Assembly (NCBI RefSeq): GCF_006965445.1
Contig: NZ_CP041356.1
Coordinates: 1,302,001-1,366,000 of the forward strand
Reading direction: 5' to 3'
DNA: 64,000 nucleotides
Origin: Lactococcus protaetiae
GTDB lineage: Bacteria > Bacillota > Bacilli > Lactobacillales > Streptococcaceae
A program made the translations under genes and the position numbers. Numbering within the stretch: position 1 is the stretch's first letter; each line of letters opens with the position of its first letter. The notes beneath the pieces were generated by a model that searched no databases, was not told where the DNA came from, and saw nothing but the letters and a program-made list of their open reading frames with translations. Below, piece after piece: positions 18,246 through 27,021 of the stretch.

Positions 18246-19372
18246 TCATAAAGCTTCTAAAATTGTTTTTAATTTTATTTTTGTTTCATTAAATTCATCA
18301 AGACAATCAGAACTTGGAACAATACCACAACCTGCATAAGCATGAAGTGTATTCCCCTCAATGAGTGCAGAACGAATTCCAACCACGATTGTCCCATTTC
18401 CTTTAGCATCAATAACACCAATAGGAGCTGCGTAAAGCCCACGTTCATAGGTTTCATAATTCCTGAGAAAATTTAGTGCCTCATCTTTAGGCTCTCCCCT
18501 AGTGCAGGAGTTGGATGGAGATGTTTGGCCCAGTCAATGAGTGAACCATCTTTGTTATCTGCAGTTAGCACTGTCTTGAGATGATAGACATTTTTTAATG
18601 TCATAATACTCGTCTGACCCACTGTCACACGTTCTGCACGTTCAAGAAGACTTTGACGAATTTTCTTGACTACAATATTATGTTCATGCAAATTTTTAGA
18701 ATCATGGAGAAGGGCTGTATCATTCAAAGGTAGCCTAGGCATTGTTCCTGCTAAAGCAAAACTTAGAATTTTTTCTTCCTGTTTTTTAACAAGAATTTCT
18801 GGGGAAGCACCAAGAAAGATTTTTTCTTCTTTTTGATAAGCGAAGATGAAACAACCAGGATTATTAGCGATTAATTTTTGCAAGATACTTTCAACATTAA
18901 AACCAGTACCAGAAGTAAACTCAAGTTCGCGTGAAGCAACAATTTTTTCACTACGATGCTGGGCAAAATTTTCTTGAATTTTGTTAAAAAGTATTTCCCA
19001 TGACTCAAAATCAGAAGATTTTTCGGTTACATGGTGTGTGATGAGCGGAAATTTTCCTTCTTTAATTTCAGGAGTCCCGTCGACTGAAAGCATATAGGAT
19101 TCATGATTATTTTTTACAAAATAATGTTTGAAAACTAAAGTTTCTCCACCAAAATCTTCCCAAAGTTTCCCTTTAACTTGATTAAAAAAACTCTGAGTGT
19201 AGAAAGCATAAGGATAGGAGGCATTAGGCGCTTCGATTGCTTCAAGACGTTCACAACCTATGATCAACTGATTTTGCGCACTGTCATACCAAAAGAAACG
19301 CTCTCCGCTCTCAAAATTGGCCCAAAAAGATAAGGGATGATTTAATATTAAATTTGTTTTTATATAGTTCAT
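18246..19372 (-). CDS. menF: isochorismate synthase MenF, frameshifted
   Basis: A chorismate-binding enzyme that makes isochorismate for MenD. The intact part has [39 protein letters not shown], and HNIVVKKI ending at HPTPALG. The frame is then lost at a GGGG run (18496-18499). Adding one G gives [31 protein letters not shown] and [19 protein letters not shown], the remainder of the active site, to a stop at 18246, for 375 residues in total. The conserved continuation shows that the break is recent or an error. A TATAAT lies on the minus strand at 19392-19397 upstream of the start. Confidence 0.85.
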
Positions 19373-19445
19373 TTTTTAAATACCAATATGAATTATAACA
19401 CAGGACATAGTAAAGGGGGAAACTTTGTAGCTTTAAAAAGTGTAT

Positions 19446-19550
19446 TTGTATAGACCAAAACTTTGTGATAAAATATTCTTAGGATGACAAAATTTCCAAG
19501 ATTTCAAATCCTGCTATTAAAATCCTCTGTTAATAAGCAGAGGATTTTAA
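19446..19550 (+). ncRNA. candidate small RNA with its own promoter and terminator
   Basis: TTGTAT (19446-19451) and TAAAAT (19469-19474) are 17 bases apart. About 45 bases downstream is a strong hairpin, TAAAATCCTCTG/CAGAGGATTTTA, followed by ATTTT. Both neighbouring genes (menF and rgg) are on the opposite strand, so the unit serves neither. It predicts a transcript of roughly 70 nt. A short frame begins inside it (ATGACAAAATTTCC) but runs through the terminator, so I do not call it a peptide gene. Confidence 0.4.
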
Positions 19551-19564
19551 TTTTATGTGAATCC

Positions 19565-19592
19565 AAAAAAAAGACCAGTGCGGTCTTTTTTT
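19565..19592 (-). terminator. Rho-independent terminator of the rgg gene
   Basis: On the minus strand AAAGACC, the loop GCACT and GGTCTTTTTTTT form a compact hairpin with a long T-run. The hairpin begins at the stop codon of the Rgg-family gene. Confidence 0.85.
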
Positions 19593-20472
19593 ATTCTTGA
19601 TTAAAATTCTCTGTATCAAACTCTGGAATTTGTTCCCTTAAACGAGAAGCAAAAGCTTCAGCACCAAGCACCTTAAACGCAGTTACAATCTCATGCATTT
19701 CTAATAGTGCTTCCTCCTTATCTTTCGTATAAAAATGAAAAAGCGCTAATTTAAATTGTAGGGTTCCTTTTTGGAAAATATAATGCTCTGGAAATGGATT
19801 GACACTCAGATACTTTTCTACTCTGTCTAAAAGGTCATATTCTTGTTTATAAAGTAACGTATCAGTAAGATTTACTAGAGCGATATAAGTATATAAACGG
19901 ATATTGAATGTCACAACTGAATAATTGAAAGGGTCTAATAAGCGCTGTAAAAATAATCGTAAATCTGCTGTATCAAAAAGATAAAAGGCTCTGCCACAAA
20001 GCTGGATTTCAAACTCTCCCCAAGTTTTTGTAGAAAGTAAGTATTGTTTAAGATTAAAAATTTCTCTCTCATCAATTTTATAATTGGAATCAATCTGATG
20101 AAGGAGTGCTTTAATACTTGTTATCTGCAGTTGGAGACTGCGAGAAATAGGAGAACTATGCCCTTGTCGCTCTAAATTTTTTAAAAATGTTTCAATTTCA
20201 AGATAATTTCTATTGTCAAGTGCAGTAATAATATTAAGCATTGAAATTGAATAAGAGGTTCCAGTCGTTTCCTCTAATCGAGTAAAGTATTCCTGAGGCG
20301 AGAGATTCATTTTTGAGAGAAGGTGAAAAAACTTGTCAATTGAGAGATTCACTTGTCCATTTTCAAATCTAGATAATGTAGATTGAGAAATATTACTATC
20401 GGTCAATTCCTTAATTGAGAATCCCTTTTGTAATCGGAGAATTTTAAAAACAGCACCATAATTTTTATCCAT
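19591..20472 (-). CDS. Rgg/GadR/MutR-family transcriptional regulator
   Basis: A 293-residue protein. The N-terminal XRE helix-turn-helix is FKILRLQKGFSIKELTDSNISQSTLSRFENGQ (residues 8-39, split here by description), followed by helical repeats typical of the Rgg peptide-binding domain. Rgg proteins are peptide-responsive regulators in streptococci and lactococci. It is divergent from the WxL cluster and separated by 240 bases, so it is a strong candidate for controlling that cluster. I found no convincing short hydrophobic peptide gene beside it, so the signal may come from elsewhere or it may be of the stand-alone type. Confidence 0.8.
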   Translation of the reverse strand: MDKNYGAVFKILRLQKGFSIKELTDSNISQSTLSRFENGQVNLSIDKFFHLLSKMNLSPQEYFTRLEETTGTSYSISMLNIITALDNRNYLEIETFLKNLERQGHSSPISRSLQLQITSIKALLHQIDSNYKIDEREIFNLKQYLLSTKTWGEFEIQLCGRAFYLFDTADLRLFLQRLLDPFNYSVVTFNIRLYTYIALVNLTDTLLYKQEYDLLDRVEKYLSVNPFPEHYIFQKGTLQFKLALFHFYTKDKEEALLEMHEIVTAFKVLGAEAFASRLREQIPEFDTENFNQE

Positions 20473-20555
20473 TGATTAATTTTAAAATTTTTTTAAGTAA
20501 TTAGTAAGCTATAAATTACAAAGTTAAATAACAAATTATGCATATATGCCGTACG

Positions 20556-20586
20556 TTTTCGATTTAAACCTTAATTAAGTCGAAAA
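20556..20586. promoter_or_regulatory. inverted repeat between rgg and the surface cluster, candidate Rgg operator
   Basis: TTTTCGATTTAA (20556-20567) and TTAAGTCGAAAA (20575-20586) match at 11 of 12 positions as inverted arms with a seven-base spacer. It lies between the divergent Rgg and DUF916 genes. Further downstream the words CATTGAT and ATTGAAAAAA repeat. Binding by Rgg is inference. Confidence 0.45.
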
Positions 20587-20712
20587 ATGAAAAAAATGTA
20601 AAATAATAATCCTACTTAACCATTGATTTAAGAAAAAAACATTGATATTATTGAAAAAACAAGTCATTTGAAATTGTTTTGAAATAATTAACATATGACG
20701 AAAGGACTAGAA

Positions 20713-21837
20713 ATGAACCAGAAGAACATCAAAAAAGTCTTAGTGGCAATCTTGCTTACACTAACATTATTTCTAGGAATTAAGATTACTTATGCGGCAA
20801 CTTCTGATTTCACCGTTAGTCCGTCCATTCCTCAAAATCAAGTTGAAGGAAATCATGGTTACTTTAATTTATTGATGAAGCCAGGAACAAGCCAAGAGAT
20901 ATCAATTAATTTAAGTAACACAACATCACATTCTATTACAGTTGAAATGTCATTTGCGCGTTCAACTACAAATGGAAATGGTTTGGCGATTTATGATACT
21001 ACAACGGCTAAAGCAGACGATTCATTAAAGTACAACATTGAAGATTACGTTAAACTTCCACAGAAAGAGATAACACTTGCTGCTCATTCTCAGACAGCAG
21101 TTGTCTCAAAAGTAACAATGCCAACTAGTGATTTTAATGGAGTTTTAGCAGGGGGATTTGCTTTTAAAGAAAAAAGCTCAGAATCATCGTCAAATCCTAA
21201 AAATGGGGTTTCAATTATTAACGAATATCGTTATGTTATCGCGCTTGTCATGCAGCAAAATACAAAAGCTGTTTCTCCCCAACTCCATCTCAACCAAGTT
21301 GAAGCTTCACAAATTAATTCAAGAAATATTATTTCTGCCAATCTTCAAAATTCTGCATCAACTTATCTTCAAGATATGAATGCGTCAGCTACGGTTAAAG
21401 GAGTCACACATCCAGAATTAAAATATAGCTTTGAAAATTCAGAGATGAAAATGGCTCCAAATTCCAATTTTGATTTAGCTATTCCAGTATCTATTCAAGG
21501 TAATATGGCTAATCAAACTTCTAAAGCACTGCAGCCTGGGAAGTATCATCTTTCTATGACAGTCTATGGTGTAAAAAGTGCAGAAGGGCGTTATCAAACA
21601 ACTGTCAATGGTCAAACTGTAAAGTACGAATATAAATGGAATTTTGAAAGAGACTTTGAGATTGCAGGAGCAAAAGCGAGTAAGCTCAATCGTAGTGACC
21701 CAACAGTACGCTATAAAGAACCAATGAATTGGTTAATGATTATTGGAATTGCACTCATTCTTATCGTGGTGCTGTTGATATTCCTAGTCTTTATCTCTAA
21801 ACGTAAAAAAGATAACCATATACAGAATGACGACTAG
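20713..21837 (+). CDS. DUF916/DUF3324 WxL-interacting cell-surface protein
   Basis: About 374 residues: a signal peptide (VLVAILLTLTLFLGIKITYA, residues 9-28), an N-terminal DUF916 domain (SPSIPQNQVEG, FNLLMKPGTSQEISINLSN), a second DUF3324 region ending near residue 320, and a C-terminal membrane anchor (IIGIALILIVVLLIFLVF) with a KRKK tail. The family (WxLIP) holds WxL proteins at the cell wall. The start at 20713 is chosen because AAAGGA lies six bases upstream; the ATG at 20695 has no such site. It is the first gene of the WxL/Csc-type cluster and is divergent from rgg. Confidence 0.85.
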   Translation: MNQKNIKKVLVAILLTLTLFLGIKITYAATSDFTVSPSIPQNQVEGNHGYFNLLMKPGTSQEISINLSNTTSHSITVEMSFARSTTNGNGLAIYDTTTAKADDSLKYNIEDYVKLPQKEITLAAHSQTAVVSKVTMPTSDFNGVLAGGFAFKEKSSESSSNPKNGVSIINEYRYVIALVMQQNTKAVSPQLHLNQVEASQINSRNIISANLQNSASTYLQDMNASATVKGVTHPELKYSFENSEMKMAPNSNFDLAIPVSIQGNMANQTSKALQPGKYHLSMTVYGVKSAEGRYQTTVNGQTVKYEYKWNFERDFEIAGAKASKLNRSDPTVRYKEPMNWLMIIGIALILIVVLLIFLVFISKRKKDNHIQNDD

Positions 21838-21871
21838 AAGCTAATGCTAACAAAGAAAGGAAGAGAAAACT

Positions 21872-22171
21872 TTGAATAAAAGAATGAAAAAATTTTTTAT
21901 CTCCATGGGGTTCTTAATAGTGATTGCTTATCCGCTCTCTATCTCCGCTCAAGAAGCAACCGTGCGTACGACTCAAGGAACAGTTGGTTTCACTGGTACC
22001 TTTCCTTCTAAGGAAAAACCAATATCCAGCTCATCTCAAAAGCCGATAGCGAGTTCTGGGAATAAAGAACTTCCTAAAACGGGAGAAAGCAATGCATCAT
22101 CTATGGAATGGATAGGGTTAGGATTACTTAACCTGACTGCTGGACTGGTCTATTTAAGAAGAAGTAGATAA
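21872..22171 (+). CDS. small LPXTG-anchored surface protein (CscD-like)
   Basis: A 99-residue protein with a signal peptide, a short linker rich in Ser and Lys, and a sortase signal LPKTGE followed by a hydrophobic stretch and RRSR tail. It has the layout of the small CscD-type partner of WxL clusters. The start is TTG at 21872, with AAAGGAAGAG upstream; an ATG four codons later is too far from that site. Sortase A encoded elsewhere would attach it to peptidoglycan. Confidence 0.75.
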   Translation: MNKRMKKFFISMGFLIVIAYPLSISAQEATVRTTQGTVGFTGTFPSKEKPISSSSQKPIASSGNKELPKTGESNASSMEWIGLGLLNLTAGLVYLRRSR

Positions 22172-22191
22172 GCCCAATATTACTTAACTTG

Positions 22192-22212
22192 ATAATTAAA
22201 AATTTTAATTAT
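22192..22212. promoter_or_regulatory. AT-rich palindrome before the WxL gene
   Basis: ATAATTAAAA and TTTTAATTAT flank a single A, forming a 21-base palindrome in the 69-base gap between the small LPXTG gene and the WxL gene. It could be an operator or a weak terminator; it lies 28 bases upstream of the next start codon. Confidence 0.35.
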
Positions 22213-22240
22213 ATATTTCACAAACGAAGGAGAAATTAAC

Positions 22241-22945
22241 ATGAAAAAAGCAATTACGCTTTCCGCATCAACTCTTGCTCTTCTTGTAGCAGGAGCAACA
22301 GGAGCTTCAGCAGTATCTGCAGCTTCAGTTACAGCTACTCAATGGAATTCAACTGGAACAGTTGCATTCACAGAAAATACGACAACACCGCCAGATGTTA
22401 CAAATCCAGAAGTTCCAGGAGAACCTGGCCCTGGAGGTACACCAGGTGCTTTGGCGATTGACTATGCTTCTGATCTTGATTTTGGTACACACGAAATCTC
22501 AGCTTCACAAGCGACTTACTATGCAAACCCAGATTCAACAGCATTTAGTACACCAGTTGCAGCATTTGTAGAAATGCATGACCTTCGCGGTTTAGGCACA
22601 GGAAATGATACACAATTGACAGTTACTCAGTTGGCACAGTTTACTAATGGTTCATCTAATTTAAATGGTGCAGCGTTGAGCTTCTCTGCAGGTACTGGTG
22701 TTAATGCTGGTGGTGGTTCTTATGTTCCAACAAGTGTTGCAGGTTTCACATTGACTCCAGGTAATGCTCAAAATGTAATGTCAACAGACGGTACGGTTGG
22801 ACAATACTTGACAAGTTATGGTCAAGCTTCAGATTATAAAGGAACTGAAGTTGGAGGGCCAATCTCTCTAAGCGTTCCTTCTGGTTCAGCTGTGGCAGGT
22901 AATTATACAGCAACTCTCCAATGGGATTTGACAACAGCGCCTTAA
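22241..22945 (+). CDS. WxL-domain cell-surface protein
   Basis: A 234-residue protein with a signal peptide (cleavage near AVSA-AS, residues 24-30), a Pro-rich linker (DVTNPEVPGEPGPGG) and a C-terminal WxL domain. The domain has the characteristic SLDFG-like DLDFGTHEIS segment and the distal motif LQWDLTTAP at the very end. WxL domains attach noncovalently to peptidoglycan, helped by DUF916 proteins such as the one encoded upstream. Ribosome site GAAGGAGAAA. A terminator follows at 22955. Confidence 0.85.
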   Translation: MKKAITLSASTLALLVAGATGASAVSAASVTATQWNSTGTVAFTENTTTPPDVTNPEVPGEPGPGGTPGALAIDYASDLDFGTHEISASQATYYANPDSTAFSTPVAAFVEMHDLRGLGTGNDTQLTVTQLAQFTNGSSNLNGAALSFSAGTGVNAGGGSYVPTSVAGFTLTPGNAQNVMSTDGTVGQYLTSYGQASDYKGTEVGGPISLSVPSGSAVAGNYTATLQWDLTTAP

Positions 22946-22954
22946 TTTAGGAAT

Positions 22955-22995
22955 AAAAAAGTTGTCTCTTCTTAATTGGAGAAACAACTTTTTTT
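22955..22995 (+). terminator. Rho-independent terminator after the WxL gene
   Basis: AAAAAAGTTGTCTCTTC pairs with GAGAAACAACTTTTTTT (one mismatch) and ends in seven Ts. Confidence 0.88.
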
Positions 22996-23034
22996 CTAAT
23001 TTATATGGTGTATGCAACGAAAGAGAAAACAACA

Positions 23035-25811
23035 ATGGGAAAAGTAAAAATCTTACTTAAAAAATCTACAAATATTGGCGCAAGTGCCTTGCTTTTGGTA
23101 AGTACCTTGTTGCCAACTCTAGCTCTCAAAGGACAATCGGTAGTATCAGCGGCAACTGCGACTACAAGTTTGACACCGAGCGGAACCGTTGATACAGGCA
23201 ATCATACATGGGGATTGAGTGATTTTCAGACGGCTAGTAATTACACTCCTGTGGGTAAAAATACGAGTGGTTCAGGATGGACGAGTTCTTCAACTTATAA
23301 TTTTGGAACTTACCAAGCCAATACAGGTTCGTGGCTACCTTTCAATGGTGCAGTTGATATGACTCATTCTATCACGATTAGTGGGGCTACTTTTGCTAAT
23401 GCTGGGGGAATTAATCCAGCCACACACTTGGGAGATGCCAATGGTATTTTACTCACGAATTTAGCTTCTTCACAACTTTCTGGAGGGGCAACGGGAGGAA
23501 ATCTTGGAGTAGGAAATCTCGGTTCGGGAACCTATTTCATTGGTAATAATTATTCTCATACCCCTTACTATACTCTTCTTGATCTAACTCAAGGTTATCA
23601 AACAGCTAGTGTTGTTGCGCAGGGAGATGGTTCAGGAGCAAAAATACTCAGTGCAAGCTCTGATTATACACCTAATAATAACTCAACCAATGCTTTTTCT
23701 ATGAGTTGGACTAATCCTGTTTTAAATTCAAATGGAACAGTTACAGGAACAATTAGTTATACTTCAAGAAATGCTGGTACTGATTATACTACCTCTACGT
23801 CAATTACTGTTCAGAAAAGTATGTCAATTGGGTTCATGGCTGCGACTGGAGGTAACTATGCTCAAATGTCTGTAACGGTTAGTGGAGTTACAGCAGGAAA
23901 AGGTGTACAACCAGTTAATGTTAATTATCTTAACACTGCAACGGGTAGTCAACTGACGCCAAAAGGAACGGCTTGGCAAAATTCAACAATTAGTGCAAAT
24001 GTAGGAGATAAAATTGGTGTCGTGGCTCCGAGCGGTTCAGGGAATGCTGCAGATAACTATGATTATTTTGCACCTATAGCACCTGCGGGATATAGTTTTA
24101 GTTCGGTTTCTCAACCAGTTACGGTTCAAAACTTTCCTAGTGGTACAACAAATCCTAACCAAATTAATGTTTCTTACACCCCACAGCCACAAACTGCAGG
24201 ATTTACTTATAGTTATGATCCTACTGCTCAACGAACCCCAACTACACCACCATTATTTTCAGCTTCAGGTGTTACAGATCAAACTTTAGTTGCTGCAGCT
24301 CCTAATTTACAGATGAATTTAGCAGGTCAAGTGCCAGCTGGATACTATATCTCTAAAATTACTTCGGCACTTGGGGAACAACAGTTGGAAGCACAACAGC
24401 AGGAACCTTATCTTCATTTTTTGCATTGAATCCGACTTTTGATGCAGTTGCTTCGAACAATCAGTATCAGATTACATTATCAGCGTTGAACCAAACGGGT
24501 ACAGTAAGTTTTGCTTATGATACAAATGTTCCAGCGGGGGCTCCGACATTGCCTGTTAGTCTGGCGTTATCAGGCTTAACTGGTTCAGACTTAAACTTTG
24601 TTATGCCGAATCTTCCAGCTGGTTATGCTGTTTCTAATGTTTTAGCTCCAAATAATGTAAATTATTCTTCTGTTGCAGCGGCTTTGGCAGCAAACAATTA
24701 TTTCATTGCTGGTATAAATAATTTTAAAGTGACTATCTCTGCTATGGCACAGAGTGGGACAGTGAGTTATAGTTGGGCTTCGGATGTTCCTGGACAAAAT
24801 GGAGTGGCTGGTGAACTTCAAGCAACCCTACCAAGTACAACTTCCTTAGCGGGTGTCACAGGTGGTGCAATTAGTTTTACTCCAACGATTCCGACAGGGT
24901 ATGGTATTGATACAGTAACCGCTCCTGATGGAAAGACTTATACAGATACTACTACACCAGGGATGACAGCTTTGCAAGCAGCACAAGCGGCAAATCCAAC
25001 TTTTGTTAATGGAGCGAATAATTTTACAATCAGTCTGAAGGCACTTATGCAAAAGGTAGAACTAAATGTCGTGCCGGATCAAGCTTCTGGGCCTAATCCA
25101 CCCACTAATCCTGATTCTCAAACGATTACAACGGCTTTGACGGGTGCTCCAGTAAACATGACAGATATTGCATCAGCACAAAACTGGTTGAATAATTGGA
25201 TGACCAACAATGCGACAGGTTGGGCAATTAAAGATTATGTAGACCCTGATGGTCAAAGCTATACTGATTCGATGAAGTCTTTAGCTGAGGCTGTCTCAGG
25301 TGCTGGAGGTGTTGTACTTGCTGGTGATAACACCTATACAGTAAATCTTACCTATAACGGAAGTATTAGTTTTGTTTCTGTACCATCAACAATTGATTTT
25401 GGCAGTCATTCTATTGTTTCTAGTGAGGAAGATTATACGGGAGCGCTTGACCAATCTGTGGTTGTATCTGATACGAGAGCGACAAGTTTATTAACACCTT
25501 GGACGGTTTCTGTCGCCCAAACTTCACCGATTCAGGAAGTAACACAAAATGGAACAGATGGTTCAGGAGATCCGATTTATGTTCCAGTGACGGATGGTAT
25601 TTCTTTCATGAACTATCTCTCATATGATGGAACGGTGTTGACAGACAATCCAGAGACGATTTATTCTACAACAACGGCTGCGACTGGTACAACGACAGTG
25701 ATTGATGCAGGGACATCAAGCTTGTTTAAATTGTCAGTTCCAGTAGACTTCCAAAAGTCTAATACTAATTTTGAAGGAAGCTTGACTTGGACGTTAACTA
25801 GCGCTCCATAG
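23035..25811 (+). CDS. large lectin-like WxL surface protein, frameshifted
   Basis: The merged protein has 925 residues. After a signal peptide (IGASALLLVSTLLPTLAL...VSA) comes a region resembling an L-type lectin beta-sandwich (GDANGILLTN, GTYFIGNNYSHTPYYTLLD). At least three related segments follow, each with a GYxIxxVxxPxG-like core and a Phe-Asn-rich end (NNFKVTISAM, NNFTISLKAL). A WxL domain ends the protein in SLTWTLTSAP. The frame is broken at a GGGG run (24373-24376); one added G gives TVGSTTAGTLSSFFALNPTF, which matches the sister segments. The start at 23035 has AAAGAG nine bases upstream. It is probably a ligand-binding adhesin of the cluster. Confidence 0.8.
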
Positions 25812-25828
25812 GAGGCTATTAAATAAAG

Positions 25829-26254
25829 ATGACGCTTAATACAAAAACCATAAAGAAAAGACTTATTCAACAAAAAATGGGAATTATTCCCTTTGCTCAA
25901 GCAATAGGAGTGCTTCCTATTAACCTTTCGGACTATCTGTTTAGAGGAAAACCGATGACAGATTTGGAGATGAATAAGTTAGTCAATTATTTTGAGAAAG
26001 AGGAAAGTGCAACGATGTTGCCGAAAATTTCTGGTAATGCTGATACACTTTCTCTGTCTCTAGGTGAAAAAATCAAGATGATTAGGGAAAAGCGACGTCT
26101 TTTACCCTCTGATTTTGTGGTTTTATTATCTCCGGAAATTCCTGAAAGTTTATTTTTAAAATGGGAAGAAAATAGAGAGATTCCAGTAGTTTCCTATTGT
26201 GTTCAAATTGCAGACTTAGGAGGAGTAAGTCTAGATTGGTTGTTGAGAAATTAA
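25829..26254 (+). CDS. small helix-turn-helix-like protein of unknown function
   Basis: 141 residues, not recognised as a named family. It has two helical halves that both resemble XRE-type folds: residues 7-50 (IKKRLIQQKMGIIPFAQAIG) and residues 73-140 (SLSLGEKIKMIREKRRLLPSD, ending GVSLDWLLRN, a typical XRE C-terminal phrase). There is no signal peptide or membrane segment. It follows the large WxL gene by 17 bases with AGGAGG upstream, so it may be cotranscribed and regulate the surface cluster. A terminator follows at 26277. Confidence 0.6.
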   Translation: MTLNTKTIKKRLIQQKMGIIPFAQAIGVLPINLSDYLFRGKPMTDLEMNKLVNYFEKEESATMLPKISGNADTLSLSLGEKIKMIREKRRLLPSDFVVLLSPEIPESLFLKWEENREIPVVSYCVQIADLGGVSLDWLLRN

Positions 26255-26276
26255 GGTCAAATAATTAGTAGGTACT

Positions 26277-26306
26277 AAAAAAGAATTCTTTAAGGGTTCT
26301 TTTTTA
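26277..26306 (+). terminator. Rho-independent terminator ending the surface cluster
   Basis: AAAAAAGAA pairs with TTCTTTTTT around a short loop, 22 bases after the stop of the small HTH-like gene. Confidence 0.75.
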
Positions 26307-26432
26307 TTTGCTCGTTAGGATACTCAAGACTTTGGCCGTGAAAAGGGGAGAAAGTTGACTTAGTACTGGTGATGAGTTTTTTAAGATGATATAATGAGGG
26401 GGATAAATCTTTAGGGAGAATGAGGAGTTTGA

Positions 26433-26999
26433 ATGAATATCTATAGGCAGCTTGCTGAATTTACTGTTATTGAAACATCTCGTTTGTTATTGAGACCTCA
26501 TCAATTTACAGATGTTTGCGATATGTTTGAGTATTCGGGAAATCCGCAGAATTTGAAATATATTTTTTTAGCCCATTTGTCCTTAGAAGAAACAGAATTT
26601 TCAATTGCTAATAATTTTATGCGAAGTCCTTTGGGAAAATGGGCGATTGAATTAAAAAGTGAAGAGAAGATGATTGGAACCATTCACTTTATAAAGATTT
26701 CGGAAAAAACGGCTTCTGCTGAGATTGGTTATGTGCTTAATAAATCCTATTGGAAGATGGGGTTAATGACAGAAGCATTGTCAGTACTGACAGAGTTTGC
26801 TTTTGAGCAATTTGGTCTCAAAAAGTTGGAGCTTATGATTGACAAAGAAAATATTGCTTCTCAAAAACTTGCTTTGCGTGTTGGTTATCAAGAGGTTAGA
26901 AGTTTTAAAGCTGCTAATCAATATACGGGTATTATCAGAAATTTTAAAAAATATGAGTTGAATAAAAGTGAGTTTTATAGACAATTGACCAACTTATAA
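26433..26999 (+). CDS. GNAT-family N-acetyltransferase (RimJ/RimL-like)
   Basis: A 188-residue protein with the acetyltransferase layout: ETSRLLLRPHQFTD at the N-terminus, EIGYVLNKSYWKMGLMTEAL carrying the acetyl-CoA pyrophosphate loop, and IASQKLALRVGYQE near the C-terminus. The RimJ/RimL subgroup acetylates protein N-termini or small molecules; the substrate is unknown. It encloses TGTCAGTACTGACAG at 26775-26789. A TATAAT (26390-26395) lies upstream without a clear -35. The CBS-HotDog gene begins 22 bases after the stop. Confidence 0.8.
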   Translation: MNIYRQLAEFTVIETSRLLLRPHQFTDVCDMFEYSGNPQNLKYIFLAHLSLEETEFSIANNFMRSPLGKWAIELKSEEKMIGTIHFIKISEKTASAEIGYVLNKSYWKMGLMTEALSVLTEFAFEQFGLKKLELMIDKENIASQKLALRVGYQEVRSFKAANQYTGIIRNFKKYELNKSEFYRQLTNL

Positions 27000-27021
27000 G
27001 TGAAGAAAAAGTGAGAGTTTT

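Noticed and set aside
18275-18457. 60-residue minus-strand frame at the end of menF
   Set aside because: It is a shadow frame; the true menF continuation lies in another frame after one added G.
19491-19606. short peptide gene starting ATGACAAAATTTCC in the menF-rgg gap
   Set aside because: The frame runs through two terminator hairpins and has no convincing composition; a small RNA is the simpler reading.
20473-20712. short hydrophobic peptide gene partnering the Rgg regulator
   Set aside because: Only frames of 4-9 codons (MKKM, MHICRTFSI) are present beside rgg; none has a hydrophobic, ribosome-site-led layout.
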